A stretch of DNA of 64,000 bases from assembly GCF_032917945.1 (NCBI RefSeq), contig NZ_CP136624.1:8975001-9039000 (forward strand), given 5' to 3'. Shown here one piece after another: positions 27,527-37,666 of the stretch. Position numbers and translations under genes: made by a program. The notes under the pieces are model-generated. The model was not told the origin of the DNA. It did not search any database and saw nothing but the letters and a program-made list of their open reading frames with translations. The stretch is from Bradyrhizobium sp. sBnM-33 (lineage in GTDB: Bacteria > Pseudomonadota > Alphaproteobacteria > Rhizobiales > Xanthobacteraceae). Within the stretch, counting starts at the first letter, position 1. Every line of letters begins with the position of its first letter.

Positions 27527-30364
27527 TCAGGCGTACTTGCCGTGGCAGTGCTTGTACTTCCTGCCGCTTCCGCAGGGACAATCCTCGTTGCGGCCGACCT
27601 TGCCCCAGCTTGCGGGGTTTTTCGGATCGCGATCGGCGGCCGGAGCCTGGGGCACCAGCGAGGCGTTGGCAAAGGCCATCTCGTCTTCGCCGGTATTGGG
27701 ATCGAACTTGTGCGCTTCCATCGCCGGCAGCACCGGCTGCTGCTCTTCCGGCGGCACGATCTCGACGCGCATCAATTGCGCCGTCACCGCCTCGCGCAGA
27801 TGCGCGGTCATTGCTTCATACAGGCCGAAGGCTTCCGACTTGTATTCCTGCAAGGGGTCGCGCTGGCCATAGCCGCGCAGGCCGATCACCTGGCGCAGAT
27901 GATCGAGCATGATCAGGTGCTCGCGCCAGAGGTGATCGAGCGTCTGCAAGAGGATGGTTTTCTCGACGTAGCGCATCACGTCGGGACCCCATTGCGCGAC
28001 CTTGGCCGCCATATGCTCGTCGACGCGCTGCTCGATCCGCGTCAGCAATTCCTCGTCGGCAATGCCTTCCTCCTTGGCCCATTCATCGACCGGCAGATCG
28101 ATGTCGAGCACGCGCTTCAATTCTTCCCTGAGGCCGGCGACATCCCACTGCTCGGCATAGGCATGCTCGGGCACGTGCTTGGCGACGATGTCGTCGATGA
28201 AGTCGTGACGCATATCGGTGACCATTTCGGCCACGCTGTCGCTCCTCATCAACTCGACGCGCTGGTCGAAGATCACCTTGCGCTGGTCGTTCTGGACGTT
28301 GTCGAACTTGAGCAGGTTCTTGCGGATATCGAAGTTGCGCGCCTCGACCTTCTGCTGCGCCTTCTCCAGCGCCTTGTTGATCCACGGATGGATGATGGCC
28401 TCGCCTTCCTGAAGGCCAAGCCGCTGCAGCATGGTGTCGAGCCGGTCGGAGCCGAAGATCCGCATCAGATCGTCTTCCAGCGACAGGAAGAATTTCGAGC
28501 GCCCGGGATCGCCCTGGCGGCCGGAGCGGCCGCGGAGCTGGTTGTCGATGCGTCGGGATTCATGGCGCTCCGAGCCTATGATGTAGAGCCCGCCGGGCTT
28601 GGTCACGGTCTTGGCCGCCTTTGAGCCCTTGGCAGGCTCGAGCTCCACCACTTCCTCAGCCTTCAGCACGATCTCGCGGAAGCGCTCGATGTCGGCCTTG
28701 ATCTGTTCGATCTTCTTGGCCTTCTCGGTCTCGTCGGTGATGTCGGCGGTCTCCTGAAGGATCCGCATCTCGAGCGAGCCGCCGAGCTTGATGTCGGTAC
28801 CGCGGCCGGCCATGTTGGTCGCGATCGTGATCGCGCCGGGCACGCCGGCCTCGGCGACGATATAGGCTTCCTGTTCGTGGAAGCGCGCGTTCAGCACCGC
28901 AAACAGTTTTGCCGGCTTGCCGGCGCGCGCCGCGGCATAGAGCTTCTCCAGCGCGGCATCATTGCCGAAATCGATCTGCTTGTAGCCGTGCTTCTTCAGA
29001 TAGTCGGCCAGCACTTCCGACTTTTCGATCGAGGCGGTGCCGACCAGCACCGGCTGCAGCCGTGCATTGGCGCGCTCGATCTCGGCCAGGATGGCGGCGT
29101 ATTTCTCGGTCTGGGTGCGGTAGACCTCGTCGTCCTCGTCGAGACGCGCCACCGGCAGATTAGTCGGGATTTCCACGACCTCAAGCTTGTAGATGTCGAA
29201 CAATTCGTCGGCTTCGGTCGCGGCCGTACCGGTCATGCCGGCGAGCTTTTCGTACATCCGGAAATAGTTCTGGAAGGTGATCGAGGCCAGCGTCTGGTTT
29301 TCCGGCTGGACCTGAACGTGCTCTTTGGCTTCCAGCGCCTGGTGCAAGCCTTCCGAATAGCGCCGTCCCGGCATCATGCGGCCGGTGAACTCGTCGATGA
29401 TGATGACTTCGCCGTCGCGGACGATGTAGTCCTTGTCGCGGGTAAACAGCGAATGCGCCCGCAGCGCCTGGTTGATGTGGTGCACGACCGAGACGTTCTC
29501 GACGTCGTAGAGCGACTCGCCCTTGAGCTGGCCGGCGTCGCGCAGCAGCGTCTCGATCTTCTCCATGCCGGCTTCGGTCAGCGTCACCGTGCGCTGCTTC
29601 TCGTCGACCTCGTAATCGGTCTTGTCGAGCTGGGGGAAGAAGGTGTCGATGGTGTTGTAGAAATCCGAGCGGTCGTCGAGCGGGCCGGAGATGATCAGCG
29701 GCGTGCGCGCCTCGTCGATCAGGATCGAGTCGACTTCGTCGACGATGGCGTAGAAATGGCCGCGCTGGACCATGTCCTCCAGCCGGTACTTCATGTTGTC
29801 GCGCAGATAATCGAAACCGTATTCGTTGTTAGTGCCGTAGGTGATGTCGCGCGAATAGGCTTCCTTGCGCTCGGCATCGTCGAGACCATGGACAATGACG
29901 CCGACAGTGAGCCCGAGGAAATTGTAGATCTGGCCCATCCATGCGCTATCGCGGCGGGCGAGATAGTCGTTGACGGTGACGACATGGACGCCCCGGCCGG
30001 CCAGCGCGTTGAGATAGACCGCGAGCGTCGCCACCAGCGTCTTGCCTTCGCCGGTCTTCATCTCGGCGATGTCGCCCTCATGCAGCACGATGCCGCCGAT
30101 CAACTGGACGTCGAAATGCCGCTGGCCGAGGGTGCGCTTGGCGGCCTCGCGGACGGTCGCGAAGGCGGGAACCAGAATGTCGTCGAGCGTCTTGCCGTCG
30201 GCGAGCTGCTGGCGGAACTCGGCGGTGCGGGCTTTCAGGGCCTCATCGGAGAGTTTCGCGAGCTCGGGCTCAAGCGCGTTGATGGCATTGACGCGGGATT
30301 GATATCCCTTCACCCGCCGGTCGTTGGCGGAGCCGAAAAACTTGCGGGCGAGCGCGCCGATCAT
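27527..30364 (-). CDS. secA: Preprotein translocase ATPase SecA
   Basis: 945 aa, full length. It drives Sec-dependent export through SecYEG. Motifs: Walker [14 protein letters not shown] (near residue 102), DEAD-like [17 protein letters not shown] (near 209), [23 protein letters not shown], the helicase motif [31 protein letters not shown] (about 590-620), and the C-terminal zinc site [14 protein letters not shown] at the very end, which binds SecB. It starts at ATG 30364 and faces the PpiC-type gene divergently. Confidence 0.98.
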   Translation of the reverse strand: MIGALARKFFGSANDRRVKGYQSRVNAINALEPELAKLSDEALKARTAEFRQQLADGKTLDDILVPAFATVREAAKRTLGQRHFDVQLIGGIVLHEGDIAEMKTGEGKTLVATLAVYLNALAGRGVHVVTVNDYLARRDSAWMGQIYNFLGLTVGVIVHGLDDAERKEAYSRDITYGTNNEYGFDYLRDNMKYRLEDMVQRGHFYAIVDEVDSILIDEARTPLIISGPLDDRSDFYNTIDTFFPQLDKTDYEVDEKQRTVTLTEAGMEKIETLLRDAGQLKGESLYDVENVSVVHHINQALRAHSLFTRDKDYIVRDGEVIIIDEFTGRMMPGRRYSEGLHQALEAKEHVQVQPENQTLASITFQNYFRMYEKLAGMTGTAATEADELFDIYKLEVVEIPTNLPVARLDEDDEVYRTQTEKYAAILAEIERANARLQPVLVGTASIEKSEVLADYLKKHGYKQIDFGNDAALEKLYAAARAGKPAKLFAVLNARFHEQEAYIVAEAGVPGAITIATNMAGRGTDIKLGGSLEMRILQETADITDETEKAKKIEQIKADIERFREIVLKAEEVVELEPAKGSKAAKTVTKPGGLYIIGSERHESRRIDNQLRGRSGRQGDPGRSKFFLSLEDDLMRIFGSDRLDTMLQRLGLQEGEAIIHPWINKALEKAQQKVEARNFDIRKNLLKFDNVQNDQRKVIFDQRVELMRSDSVAEMVTDMRHDFIDDIVAKHVPEHAYAEQWDVAGLREELKRVLDIDLPVDEWAKEEGIADEELLTRIEQRVDEHMAAKVAQWGPDVMRYVEKTILLQTLDHLWREHLIMLDHLRQVIGLRGYGQRDPLQEYKSEAFGLYEAMTAHLREAVTAQLMRVEIVPPEEQQPVLPAMEAHKFDPNTGEDEMAFANASLVPQAPAADRDPKNPASWGKVGRNEDCPCGSGRKYKHCHGKYA

Positions 30365-30709
30365 GCCAATTCCTGCCTTTGCCGTTACTTGCGTTGCAAG
30401 CCGTGATGGACCGCCAAATTGCCTATCAACTCACCGTGACGCACGGCGGCAAATACCCCGTTCCGGGGCGTCATCCGCCTAATGAGTGGGAATTAAGCAA
30501 TCCAAGGTTCAACAGCAAAAAACGCAGCAAAATAAGCGCTATCGCCGCTGAACGATCCGGCACAGATATGGCCGGGTTAGGGCCTTGTCAACGTGGGTCC
30601 ATATGTCAAGGAATTCATCATTTTGACAGACTTTTCGCGTTGCCAAGGCCCCATGATTGGGCGAGTGTCCCGCCGCCTTTGGCGCCCCTCTTCAAGACAA
30701 GGATTTTCC
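30365..30709. other. Divergent intergenic region secA / PpiC-type isomerase
   Basis: About 345 bp without a convincing gene. A/T-rich patches near 30500-30545 and 30600-30640 are probable promoter regions; TTGACA occurs at 30622-30627 in plus orientation, but I found no good -10 at the right distance. The AAGGA ribosome site of the next gene is at its right end. In-frame ATG codons at 30593 upstream are not used. Confidence 0.5.
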
Positions 30710-31633
30710 ATGACCACCTCGTTCCCGGAAACGAAAACCGGCCTGCGCTTCGGCACGGCCGCCGCCTCACGGGGTTCTTTGGCCGCAATGGCCTGTTTGG
30801 CTGCGGTTCTTGCCGCCGGCCTGCCGGTTCGCGCCCAGGACAACCCCGTTCTCGCCAAGGTTAACGGTGCGGAGATCCGCCAGAGCGACGTCGCGCTGGC
30901 GGAAGAGGAACTCGGCCCCAGCCTCGCGCAAATGGACCCGGCGACCAAGAAGGACAATGTGCTGGCCTTCCTGATCGACCTGAAGATCGTCGCCAAGGCC
31001 GCCGAGGACAAGAAGGTCGAGAATTCCGAGGACTTCAAGAAGCGCCTGGCGTTCACGCGCAGCCGCCTGCTGATGGACAGCCTGCTCGCTACCGAGGGCA
31101 AGGCAGCGACCACCGAAGCGGCCATGAAGCAGGTCTATGAAGAGGCGTCCAAGCAGATCACCGGCGAAGCGGAAGTCCACGCCCGGCACATCCTCGTCGA
31201 GACCGAGGACGAGGCCAAGGCGATCGCGGAAGAGCTGAAGAAGGGCGGCGACTTCGCCGAATTGGCGAAGAAGAAGTCCAAGGACCCCGGCGCCTCCGAT
31301 GGCGGCGATCTCGGCTTCTTCACCAAGGAACAGATGGTGCCGGAATTCTCCGCTGTCGCCTTCGCGCTCGAACCCGGCAAGATCTCCGATCCCGTCAAGT
31401 CGCAATTCGGCTGGCACCTCATCAAGGTCGAGGAAAAGCGCGCCCGCAAGGCGCCCGAGTTCGAGCAGGTCAAGGCCCAGATCGAGACCTATGTGACGCG
31501 CAAGGCGCAGGCCGAATACGTCGCCAAGCTGCGCGAAGCTGCCAAGGTCGAGCGCATGGACAAGCCGGCCGAGGCCACCAAGCCGGATGCCGCAAAGCCC
31601 GCGGATTCCAAGATGGCGCCGGCGAAGAAGTAA
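30710..31633 (+). CDS. Exported PpiC-type (parvulin) peptidylprolyl isomerase
   Basis: 307 aa, start MTTSFPETKTGLRFG at 30710 with AAGGA 7 nt upstream. Signal peptide AAMACLAAVLAAGLPVRAQ, so periplasmic. SurA-like N-terminal helical part DNPVLAKVNGAEIRQSDVALAEEEL, then a parvulin domain (about residues 155-245): EVHARHILVETEDEAKAIAEELKKGGDFAELAKKKSKDPGASDGGDLGFF, VPEFSAVAFALEPGKISDPVKSQFGWHLIKVEE. A Lys/Ala/Pro-rich tail follows. It helps fold outer-membrane or secreted proteins; its place beside secA fits an export role. Confidence 0.93.
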   Translation: MTTSFPETKTGLRFGTAAASRGSLAAMACLAAVLAAGLPVRAQDNPVLAKVNGAEIRQSDVALAEEELGPSLAQMDPATKKDNVLAFLIDLKIVAKAAEDKKVENSEDFKKRLAFTRSRLLMDSLLATEGKAATTEAAMKQVYEEASKQITGEAEVHARHILVETEDEAKAIAEELKKGGDFAELAKKKSKDPGASDGGDLGFFTKEQMVPEFSAVAFALEPGKISDPVKSQFGWHLIKVEEKRARKAPEFEQVKAQIETYVTRKAQAEYVAKLREAAKVERMDKPAEATKPDAAKPADSKMAPAKK

Positions 31634-31639
31634 ATCGAC

Positions 31640-31805
31640 TTCGCACCCAGACTTCAGTAATGAGACGTGATGCCCGGCCCTGTGCCGGGCATCCACGTCT
31701 TAAGAGCTTCATTGATTGCTGCTGAAGACGTGGACGGCCGGGAGCGCAGACAAGTGTAAGTAGTCTGCGCAGAAGCAGGCCACTGTGCCCGGCCATGACG
31801 ATCGA
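31640..31805. repeat. Intergenic repeat with terminator-like hairpin
   Basis: A perfect hairpin GATGCCCGGC-CCTGT-GCCGGGCATC at 31669-31693 lies 36 bp after the isomerase stop. The element continues to about 31800 with GCAGGCCACTGTGCCCGGCCATGACG. The hairpin may end the upstream transcript. No coding sequence. Confidence 0.65.
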
Positions 31806-31832
31806 ATTTGATCCCAGCTCGGATTCTGGCCC

Positions 31833-33071
31833 ATGTCCACTACCGTCTCTCCCCTCGCCCCGACCGATGTCCCCGAGATGCCCGCGATTGCGGGCGTGAA
31901 GCTTGCGACGGCGGCCGCCGGCATCCGCTACAAGGGGCGCACCGACGTGCTGCTCGCCGTCATGGACAAGGGCACCACGGTTGCCGGCGTGTTCACCAAA
32001 TCGAAATGCCCGTCTGCGCCGGTGGAATGGTGCCGCGCCAAACTCGGCCGCGGCGCCCGCGCGCTGGTGGTCAATTCCGGCAACGCCAACGCGTTCACCG
32101 GCAAGACCGGCCGCCAGTCGACGGCACTGACGGCCTCGATCGCCGCAAAAGCTGTCGGCTGCAGCGCCAACGAGGTGTTTCTTGCCTCTACCGGGGTGAT
32201 CGGCGAGCCGCTCGATGCCACCAAGTTCAACGGCGTGCTTGGCACGCTCGCCGAGCAAGCTGCGCCGGACGAATGGATGGCCGCAGCCAAGGCCATCATG
32301 ACAACTGATACCTTCCCGAAGGTCGCGACCGCCACGGTGAAGCTCGGCAAGACCAAGGTCACGATCAACGGCATGGCCAAGGGCGCCGGCATGATCGCGC
32401 CCGACATGGCGACCATGCTGTCTTTCGTGTTCACCGACGCGCCGCTGTCGTCCGCCGTGCTGCAGTCGCTGCTCAAGAGCGGCGTCGAAGACACTTTCAA
32501 TGCCATCACCATCGACAGCGATACCTCGACCTCGGATACGCTCTTGGCCTTCGCCACCGGCGCGGCTGCTGCCGATGGCGCGCCGAAGATCAACCGCGCC
32601 AGCGATCCGCGCCTGAATGCGTTTGCCAAGGCCTTCCAGGGTGTGCTGGCCAACCTTGCCGAACAGGTGGCCCGCGACGGCGAAGGCGCGCGCAAGTTGG
32701 TCGAGGTGATCGTCGAAGGCGCGACCACCAAGAACTCCGCGCGCAAGATCGCCATGTCGATCGCGAATTCGCCGCTGGTGAAGACCGCGATCGCCGGCGA
32801 GGATGCCAATTGGGGCCGCGTGGTGATGGCGGTCGGCAAGGCCGGCGAGCCCGCCAACCGCGACAAGCTTTCGATCTCGTTCAACGGCATTCGCGTCGCC
32901 AAGAGCGGCGCGCGCGATCCGTCCTACAACGAGGCGGAGGTTTCCGAGGTGATGAAGAACCCCAAGATCCAGATCAAGGTCGCGCTTGGCCTCGGCAAGG
33001 GCCGCGACCGCGTGCTGACCTGCGACCTCACCAAGGAATATGTCGCGATCAATGGCGATTACCGTTCGTAA
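31833..33071 (+). CDS. argJ: Bifunctional glutamate N-acetyltransferase / amino-acid acetyltransferase ArgJ
   Basis: 412 aa. ArgJ transfers acetyl from N-acetylornithine to glutamate (and, in bifunctional forms, from acetyl-CoA) in arginine synthesis. The proprotein cleaves itself before a Thr: here [16 protein letters not shown] (about residues 186-201) holds the conserved ATML cleavage site. Other blocks: [58 protein letters not shown]. Complete. The mutT gene follows after 15 bp. Confidence 0.96.
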   Translation: MSTTVSPLAPTDVPEMPAIAGVKLATAAAGIRYKGRTDVLLAVMDKGTTVAGVFTKSKCPSAPVEWCRAKLGRGARALVVNSGNANAFTGKTGRQSTALTASIAAKAVGCSANEVFLASTGVIGEPLDATKFNGVLGTLAEQAAPDEWMAAAKAIMTTDTFPKVATATVKLGKTKVTINGMAKGAGMIAPDMATMLSFVFTDAPLSSAVLQSLLKSGVEDTFNAITIDSDTSTSDTLLAFATGAAAADGAPKINRASDPRLNAFAKAFQGVLANLAEQVARDGEGARKLVEVIVEGATTKNSARKIAMSIANSPLVKTAIAGEDANWGRVVMAVGKAGEPANRDKLSISFNGIRVAKSGARDPSYNEAEVSEVMKNPKIQIKVALGLGKGRDRVLTCDLTKEYVAINGDYRS

Positions 33072-33086
33072 GCGAGAAAGCGGCGC

Positions 33087-33497
33087 ATGGCTGACATCAA
33101 GCTTACTCTGGTCGTCGCCTGCGCCCTCGTCGATACCGACAAGCGCGTGCTGATCACGCAGCGGCCGGAAGGCAAGGCGCTCGCGGGTTTGTGGGAATTT
33201 CCCGGCGGCAAGGTCGAGCCCGGCGAGCGGCCGGAGCAGACCTTGATCCGCGAACTGCATGAGGAGATCGGAATCGATGTCAGCGAGCCCTGCCTGGCGC
33301 CGCTGACCTTTGCCAGCTACGCCTACGAAAGCTTTCATCTGTTGATGCCGCTCTACATCTGCCGGCGCTGGGAAGGCATGGTGATAGCGCGCGAGGGCCA
33401 GCAACTGGCCTGGGTCCGCGCCAACAGACTGCGCGATTACCCGATGCCGCCCGCGGACATTCCGCTGATCCCGCATCTGATCGACTTGTTGATGTGA
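33087..33497 (+). CDS. mutT: Nudix (deoxy)nucleoside triphosphate pyrophosphohydrolase (MutT-like)
   Basis: 136 aa. Complete Nudix box GGKVEPGERPEQTLIRELHEEIGI (about residues 38-61) with the REXXEE catalytic core. The N-terminal VACALVDTDKRVLITQRPEGKALAGLWEFPGG and the C-terminal LAWVRANRLRDYPMPPADIPLIPHLIDLL match the MutT/8-oxo-dGTPase branch, which removes oxidised guanine nucleotides. Cotranscribed with argJ. It is the last core gene before the accessory segment. Confidence 0.92.
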   Translation: MADIKLTLVVACALVDTDKRVLITQRPEGKALAGLWEFPGGKVEPGERPEQTLIRELHEEIGIDVSEPCLAPLTFASYAYESFHLLMPLYICRRWEGMVIAREGQQLAWVRANRLRDYPMPPADIPLIPHLIDLLM

Positions 33498-33625
33498 TGG
33501 ACGGCGTTCCCCGGATGCTGCGCAGCACGAAGTGATGCGCTGCTGTTCCGGGGTCCATCGTGGGTCCCGGCTCTGCGGTGCACCGCTGAAGAAGCGCTGC
33601 ACCGCGTCCGGGACACGATCAGCCC
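33498..33625. repeat. Palindromic intergenic repeat after mutT
   Basis: The first half has CGTTCCCCGGATGCTGCG and CCGGGGTCCATCGTGGGTC, the second AGAAGCGCTGCACCGCGTCCGGGAC, forming several short inverted repeats. It separates mutT from the left edge of the accessory segment. No coding sequence is supported. Confidence 0.6.
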
Positions 33626-33643
33626 TGTGGCTTCCCCTTCGCT

Positions 33644-33676
33644 GCCGCTTCCAAACTCGCTTTCGCCGAACCCGGC
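33644..33676 (-). repeat. Left copy of the 33-bp direct repeat bounding the accessory segment
   Basis: 33 bp match 41513-41545 at 30 positions, in the same orientation, with 18 identical bases (GCTTTCGCCGAACCCGGC) in a row. On the minus strand both copies encode PGSAKASLEAA. The right copy is the end of an intact methyltransferase gene; here only the tail-like peptide (LRPGSAKASLEAAAKGKPQG) remains in an unused frame. Confidence 0.7.
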
Positions 33677-33821
33677 CGCAGCGCCTCTTCGGCGGCACGC
33701 AGAGCCCAGACACAAAAACGCGAAAACAACCCCATGCAAAGTAGAATGGGCCGGCTCGCCGCACTCGTGCTGCTTGCGTCCGGGGCACGAGAAGAAAAAT
33801 GGTCCGTCGTCACGGCCCAAC

Positions 33822-34010
33822 CTACGGTGTGGACTCATAACGCGCAGCAAACCACAGCCGAATGGATGAAAGCTGGACGAAGGCAAGGTAATTGGCGGCG
33901 AGCTTGTCGTGGCGTGTCGCGACCCGATGATATCGCTTGGTCCGATCGAAGAACCGTTCGACTCTGTTAGGAGCGCGGTAGAGATAAGGGGCTGAAGCAG
34001 ATTGCCCACG
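33822..34010 (-). pseudogene. IS5-family transposase, C-terminal fragment
   Basis: Minus-strand translation gives APYLYRAPNRVERFFDRTKR, then YHRVATRHDKLAANYLAFVQ and LSSIRLWFAARYE before a TAG at 33822. This is the C-terminal part of IS5-type (IS427-like) DDE transposases, containing the final E-region (RVERFF) and the HDKLAANYLAF signature. No start codon and no N-terminal two thirds are present; upstream the frame loses similarity. It is a remnant with no function. Confidence 0.75.
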
Positions 34011-34653
34011 CGGCTTGTTGGGCAGGCATCGCTATGGCAACCCATTCACAATCGGCGAGTTCATAGCCCATGATCAGAGCCCCCCATTTCGGAGTTTGGA
34101 TCACAGGCGTCCGGCCACACGCAACGCGCCTGGTCCTGGCTCGGATTCGGCGCTTTCGGGGTAAAGCCAACATCGACTGGTCCACACGCGCCGGCGAATC
34201 TGTCGAAAATGACCCAGATGTATGGTCCGGCCGTGCGGTGCAAGAAGATTTCGACGATCCGGTAGATGCGGTCTTGCATCAATGTATCCGGCCTCTGCTT
34301 GGAGCGCAGTGCTCCGGGCCATCATGGATATCAGCGCGCATGTGATCTGGTTAGCGGACAGGCCTCGACCGGGCCATTTGGGTCACCAGTGTTCGCATGC
34401 GCCGGGAAGACCGATTCTCCATCGTCGTCTCATCTTCTCGCAGACCTCGGCGGGTAAGGGTGTTGTTACGTCATCGATAGCTCCTCACTTCGCGCTGTTC
34501 CTTTGTTCGTGCCTGGCGGTCGTTCCTTCGTCCCGGCCTGCGCGCGCAGACGCGCCGCGCGCAGGGGTCGTCAAGGCCGGCCGTCGTGCTTTCCTGACGT
34601 CTTGCTCTCTGCTGCCAGGCTGCGCCTTGACGGCCCCGCGCACGGCGCGAGGG
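34011..34653. other. Accessory intergenic stretch, no supported gene
   Basis: About 640 bp between the IS5 fragment and the IS110 transposase. Open frames exist on both strands but have no recognisable domain or consistent codon pattern. The last 170 bp (about 34480-34653) probably contain one end of the IS110 element: an inverted stem-rich sequence (GCGCGCAGACGCGCCGCGCGC near 34543) lies here. The element boundary is not defined by any visible target duplication, as usual for IS110. Confidence 0.5.
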
Positions 34654-35718
34654 TCAAGCAGGTTGGGACGCTGTCTCCTCCGTCTTGACGCTCGCGAAGG
34701 CGCGTCCCTTGTTGAGGACCGCCCAGGCAATTCGGGCGAGTTTGTTAGCGAGCGCAATCGCCAGCACGTTGTGATGCAATCGTTTCTTGGCGGCTCGGAT
34801 CCAAGAGTTGAGGCCATAGCGCTCCCAACACCTGATCTTGACCAGCACAACCCAAGCGGCTTGCACGAACAGCGCGCGCAGGTCGCGATTGCCGCGCCTT
34901 GATATACTGCCGAGGATCGTGCGGTCGCCGGTCGATGTCTGCTTCGGCACAAGTCCAAGCCAGGCGCCGAAGTCGCGGCCTTTCGAGAACACGTCTCCAG
35001 CGCCGATCGCGGCCACCATTGCGCTCGAGATGATCGGGCCAATACCAGGCACCGTCATCAGTCGCCGGCAGGCCTCATCTTGATGGGCTAGTGTTTCGAT
35101 CTCGCTAGATAGCCTCTCGATACGCTGATCCAGCCGGCGCCAGTCTTCCACCAGGCCCTCGATGATGAGCGACATGCGAGGCGAGAGCACATCGATGCGT
35201 GTCGCCAAGATGCCCGGCAACTCGAACCGCAGGGAATGCAGGCCTTGCCGCACGGCGATGCCCCGCTCCAGCAGGAACGCACGGATCTGATTGATGACGC
35301 CGGTACGCTGACCGACCAATCGATAGCGGACGCGGTGCAGTGCCTGAAGGTCGAGCTGTTCGGCGGTCTTGGTCGCGACGAACTTCATCGTCGGGCGTTG
35401 GACCGCCTCGGCGATGGCTTCCGCATCTCGGAAGTCATTCTTCTGTCCCTTCGAATACGGGCGCACGTACTTCGCCGGCATCAGGCGGGCGTCGTGGCCA
35501 AGCATCTGGAGTTTGCGGCTGAGATGATGGGCGCCTACGCAGGCCTCCATACCGATCAAGCACGGCGGCAGGTTGGCGAGCCGCGTTTCCACCTGGCCGC
35601 GTGACCACTTCTGCCGCAGCACGATGGCACCGCGGTGATCATGACCCACGATGTGGAGCGAGTTTTTGCCAATATCGATGCCGATCACGGCGATCGCTGC
35701 GTTGATTTTCTGAGACAT
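34654..35718 (-). mobile_element. IS110-family transposase (DEDD recombinase)
   Basis: 354 aa, start MSQKINAAIAVIGIDIGKN at 35718 with AGGAG 8 nt upstream. N-terminal RuvC-like DEDD domain: Asp in GIDIGKNSLHIVGHD, Glu in LIGMEACVGAHHLSRKL (near 57), paired Asp in GQKNDFRDAEAIAEA (near 105). C-terminal transposase_20 domain: RRLMTVPGIGPIISSAMVAAIG (near 215), FGAWLGLVPKQTSTG and RRGNRDLRALFVQAAW, with a conserved Ser region. It appears intact. IS110 enzymes use a bridge RNA encoded in the element's non-coding flank. Confidence 0.93.
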
Positions 35719-36067
35719 GGCGTGCTCCTTGTCTTGAGCGCCCCTTGCCAGCTTCTCGTGCTGGCAGGGCCGGAGCACGGCCGGACCATCCCATTAGCAG
35801 ACCAGACCTCAGGAGGTGGTACTTCGGGTTCGCAGCCTCGCGGGGCCTCTATCGGTGGATGGCGGCCTTCGCGGGCGAACTTGGTTGAGGTCAGGTTTGC
35901 GCAGCGGTTCTTTGACTTGCGGGTCGCGCCACAGACCCAAGGGCTTCGGTTACAGCTCCCATCGAACGATCTCTCCGTCGTTCATAGGTGCATCGGCCCG
36001 CCGTCCGCGTTTTAGAACCGCCCCTAGCGGTTTGCGTCATCCCCGGGTTGACTGCGGCTTCAGTTCG
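35719..36067 (-). ncRNA. IS110 non-coding flank, candidate bridge-RNA region
   Basis: About 350 bp upstream of the IS110 transposase and after the LuxR-type gene stop. No coding sequence. On the transposase-sense strand it has several stems: CCAGC-ACGAGAA-GCTGG just before the start codon, GGTCCGGCCGTGCTCCGGCC, and inverted pieces near 35880-35960. In IS110-group elements the bridge RNA is encoded between the left end and the transposase, which is where this lies. The RNA limits and guide loops were not determined. Confidence 0.45.
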
Positions 36068-36865
36068 TTATCGCAGCTTGCCGAGCCAGAGCGCGGCTAG
36101 CGTCGCGCGGTTGCGCACGCCGAACTTGGCGTAGATCGACTTGACGTGGAAGTGCGTGGTGTTCGGACTTTGGTCAAACTTCCGCGCAATCTCCTTTTCC
36201 GCGTGCCCGTCGAGCAGTGCGAGCAATACCCTGCGCTCAGCGGGTGTCAGGGCCGCGTCGGCGATGAGCAGGCCGTGGCTGAGCAGTTGTTGACGGTGAA
36301 ACCATCTCAACCCCCGCATCGTGAAGCCCAGGCGCTGGCCGTCGTGCGCCGAGAAGCGAGGTGCCTGTGCATCGCGAAACACGAACAGGCGGATCCTCAC
36401 GTCGTCATTGAGCGCAATGCGCACTGAAATGCTGTCGGCGAATCCGACGTCCAAATAGTGCCGACGATAATGCTCGCCCTCGAACCATTCCGGCGGCAGC
36501 GCTTCGAACAGCAGGCGGACACGGAACGGCTCATCTCCCGACGCGGAAAGAATCTGAGACAGGTCGACGTTGTCGGACCAGAGCGTATCGTACTGCTTCT
36601 GCACAGATGCCGCCACGGCCGGTATCGGGTCAAGCACCCGGACAAGGCGCGGACGCCAGCCAAGTAAGGGATCGGTCCGCTTCGGCGAAGGCAATCGCAC
36701 GACCGCACCCCATAGCACATTGCGTGCCGACAACATGGTACGCAGTGCGGACAGCAGGTGTGTCAGCGCGGCGTCGCCGTCGGCGACCGTGAAGTCGGCC
36801 AGCTGATCCCACAGTGCATAGACATCTTGGTTTTGCGGATCGATGGGATCCGTGGAGAGATGCAT
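36068..36865 (-). CDS. LuxR-type helix-turn-helix transcriptional regulator
   Basis: 265 aa, start MHLSTDPIDPQNQ at 36865. The N-terminal 195 residues are a divergent sensor domain (ALWDQLADFTVADGDAALTHLLSALRTML, then NVLWGAVVRLP) without a recognisable AHL-binding pattern. The C-terminal LuxR HTH is clear: LTPAERRVLLALLDGHAEKEIARKFDQSPNTTHFHVKSIYAKFGVRNRATLAALWLG (about 200-258). It faces the DUF1127/DUF6647 gene group across 470 bp with two palindromes. The stop is adjacent to the IS110 flank. Confidence 0.87.
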   Translation of the reverse strand: MHLSTDPIDPQNQDVYALWDQLADFTVADGDAALTHLLSALRTMLSARNVLWGAVVRLPSPKRTDPLLGWRPRLVRVLDPIPAVAASVQKQYDTLWSDNVDLSQILSASGDEPFRVRLLFEALPPEWFEGEHYRRHYLDVGFADSISVRIALNDDVRIRLFVFRDAQAPRFSAHDGQRLGFTMRGLRWFHRQQLLSHGLLIADAALTPAERRVLLALLDGHAEKEIARKFDQSPNTTHFHVKSIYAKFGVRNRATLAALWLGKLR

Positions 36866-37337
36866 GTTATTCCCAAAGCGTGTGCAGGTCGCCGGCCTGC
36901 GCGGGCATGCATAAACGACAACGAACCACCTTTCTAGGTAGTTTTCAGACGCATGACGTGGCGCGATATTCAGCACGGGTGCTGGGAAGACGGGTCCTCC
37001 CACCGTGACGACATTGGGAGGCCTGTCGAAGAGCGAACGGTACCGATGGCTTCCCGGCTCTTTCATCCCGTCATGCGCTGCTCCGGTTGCAAAAGCGGGA
37101 GCATCGACGTCCCCGAGAGACATCGAGAGATCAAAGATCTCCCGGTGGAGAATTTTTACGACATGACCTTCGTATTTCCAGTGCGATTGATCGCACGATC
37201 TAGCGCCTCCGAGACGCGGGTGTCGCTTTTCTTCTCAATACTCACACCCGGAGCGACAATCGGTATTGAGCGGTAAATATCTAAGCTCCTTCTTTTCAAA
37301 AAAATCATCGCGGACCCAACTGCCTCAGGAGGTTTTC
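36866..37337. promoter_or_regulatory. Divergent control region with two palindromes
   Basis: 472 bp between the LuxR-type gene and the DUF1127-like ORF. GTGCGAT-TG-ATCGCAC (7-bp perfect arms) at 37181-37196 and GAGATC-AAA-GATCTC at 37127-37141 are operator-like. AGGAGG at 37327-37332 precedes a TTG start. An ORF at 36953-37276 (CxxC near residue 43) has no known domain and is not called as a gene. Confidence 0.5.
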
Positions 37338-37664
37338 TTGCAAATTTACAGAAATAAACTTGGTCACACCGACCATGCCATTGCGCGGCTGCCTTTGAGA
37401 TGGTGGGAGCGCGCCTGCTTCCGGTCAAAGCTGCGCGAGGATATCAGGGACAGATCTGATTTTCTACGCGATGTCGGCATCGACGTGCTTGAAGCGCATG
37501 CTGAAGCGTGCCGCTTTTTCTGGCAACCGATCACGCTGAAGCGCCTGCCAATCCTGGATTATTCCCCTGCAACTGCCGCCATCGCGCGGTCAGCCGTCGA
37601 GGCCGTTGATTCCAGATATTGTGCTGACAACGCATTAAATCATCAATCTACCGTGGTGTCCTAA
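37338..37664 (+). CDS. Small DUF1127-like arginine-rich protein
   Basis: 108 aa from TTG 37338, chosen because AGGAGG lies 5 nt upstream; the frame is open to an ATG at 37266. The central part RLPLRWWERACFRSKLREDIRDRSDFLRDVGIDVLEAHAEACRFFWQP (about residues 21-68) follows the DUF1127 pattern (W-R, then L-D-x-G, then E-A-x-R-x-F-W). In other rhizobia such small basic proteins act in RNA turnover and stress or nutrient responses; here the role is unknown. The C-terminal 40 residues are not recognisable. First gene of a likely three-gene unit. Confidence 0.65.
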   Translation: MQIYRNKLGHTDHAIARLPLRWWERACFRSKLREDIRDRSDFLRDVGIDVLEAHAEACRFFWQPITLKRLPILDYSPATAAIARSAVEAVDSRYCADNALNHQSTVVS

Positions 37665-37666
37665 TA

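Noticed and set aside
28877..30406. Long plus-strand open frame of 509 codons
   Set aside because: It lies entirely antisense to secA, which has all expected motifs. Codon bias of the GC-rich gene keeps the opposite frame open.
31470..33788. Minus-strand open frame of 772 codons
   Set aside because: Antisense to argJ and mutT, whose families are certain; composition is Arg/His/Gly/Asp-rich like other shadows here.
33437..34045. 202-codon minus-strand frame over the IS5 fragment
   Set aside because: It is in a different frame from the clear IS5 transposase similarity.
34222..34902. 226-codon plus-strand frame near the IS110 element
   Set aside because: Runs antisense into the transposase and has no recognisable motif.
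36953..37276. 107-codon plus-strand frame with a CxxC in the LuxR upstream region
   Set aside because: No domain and no ribosome site, and it overlaps the palindromes; composition is not convincing.
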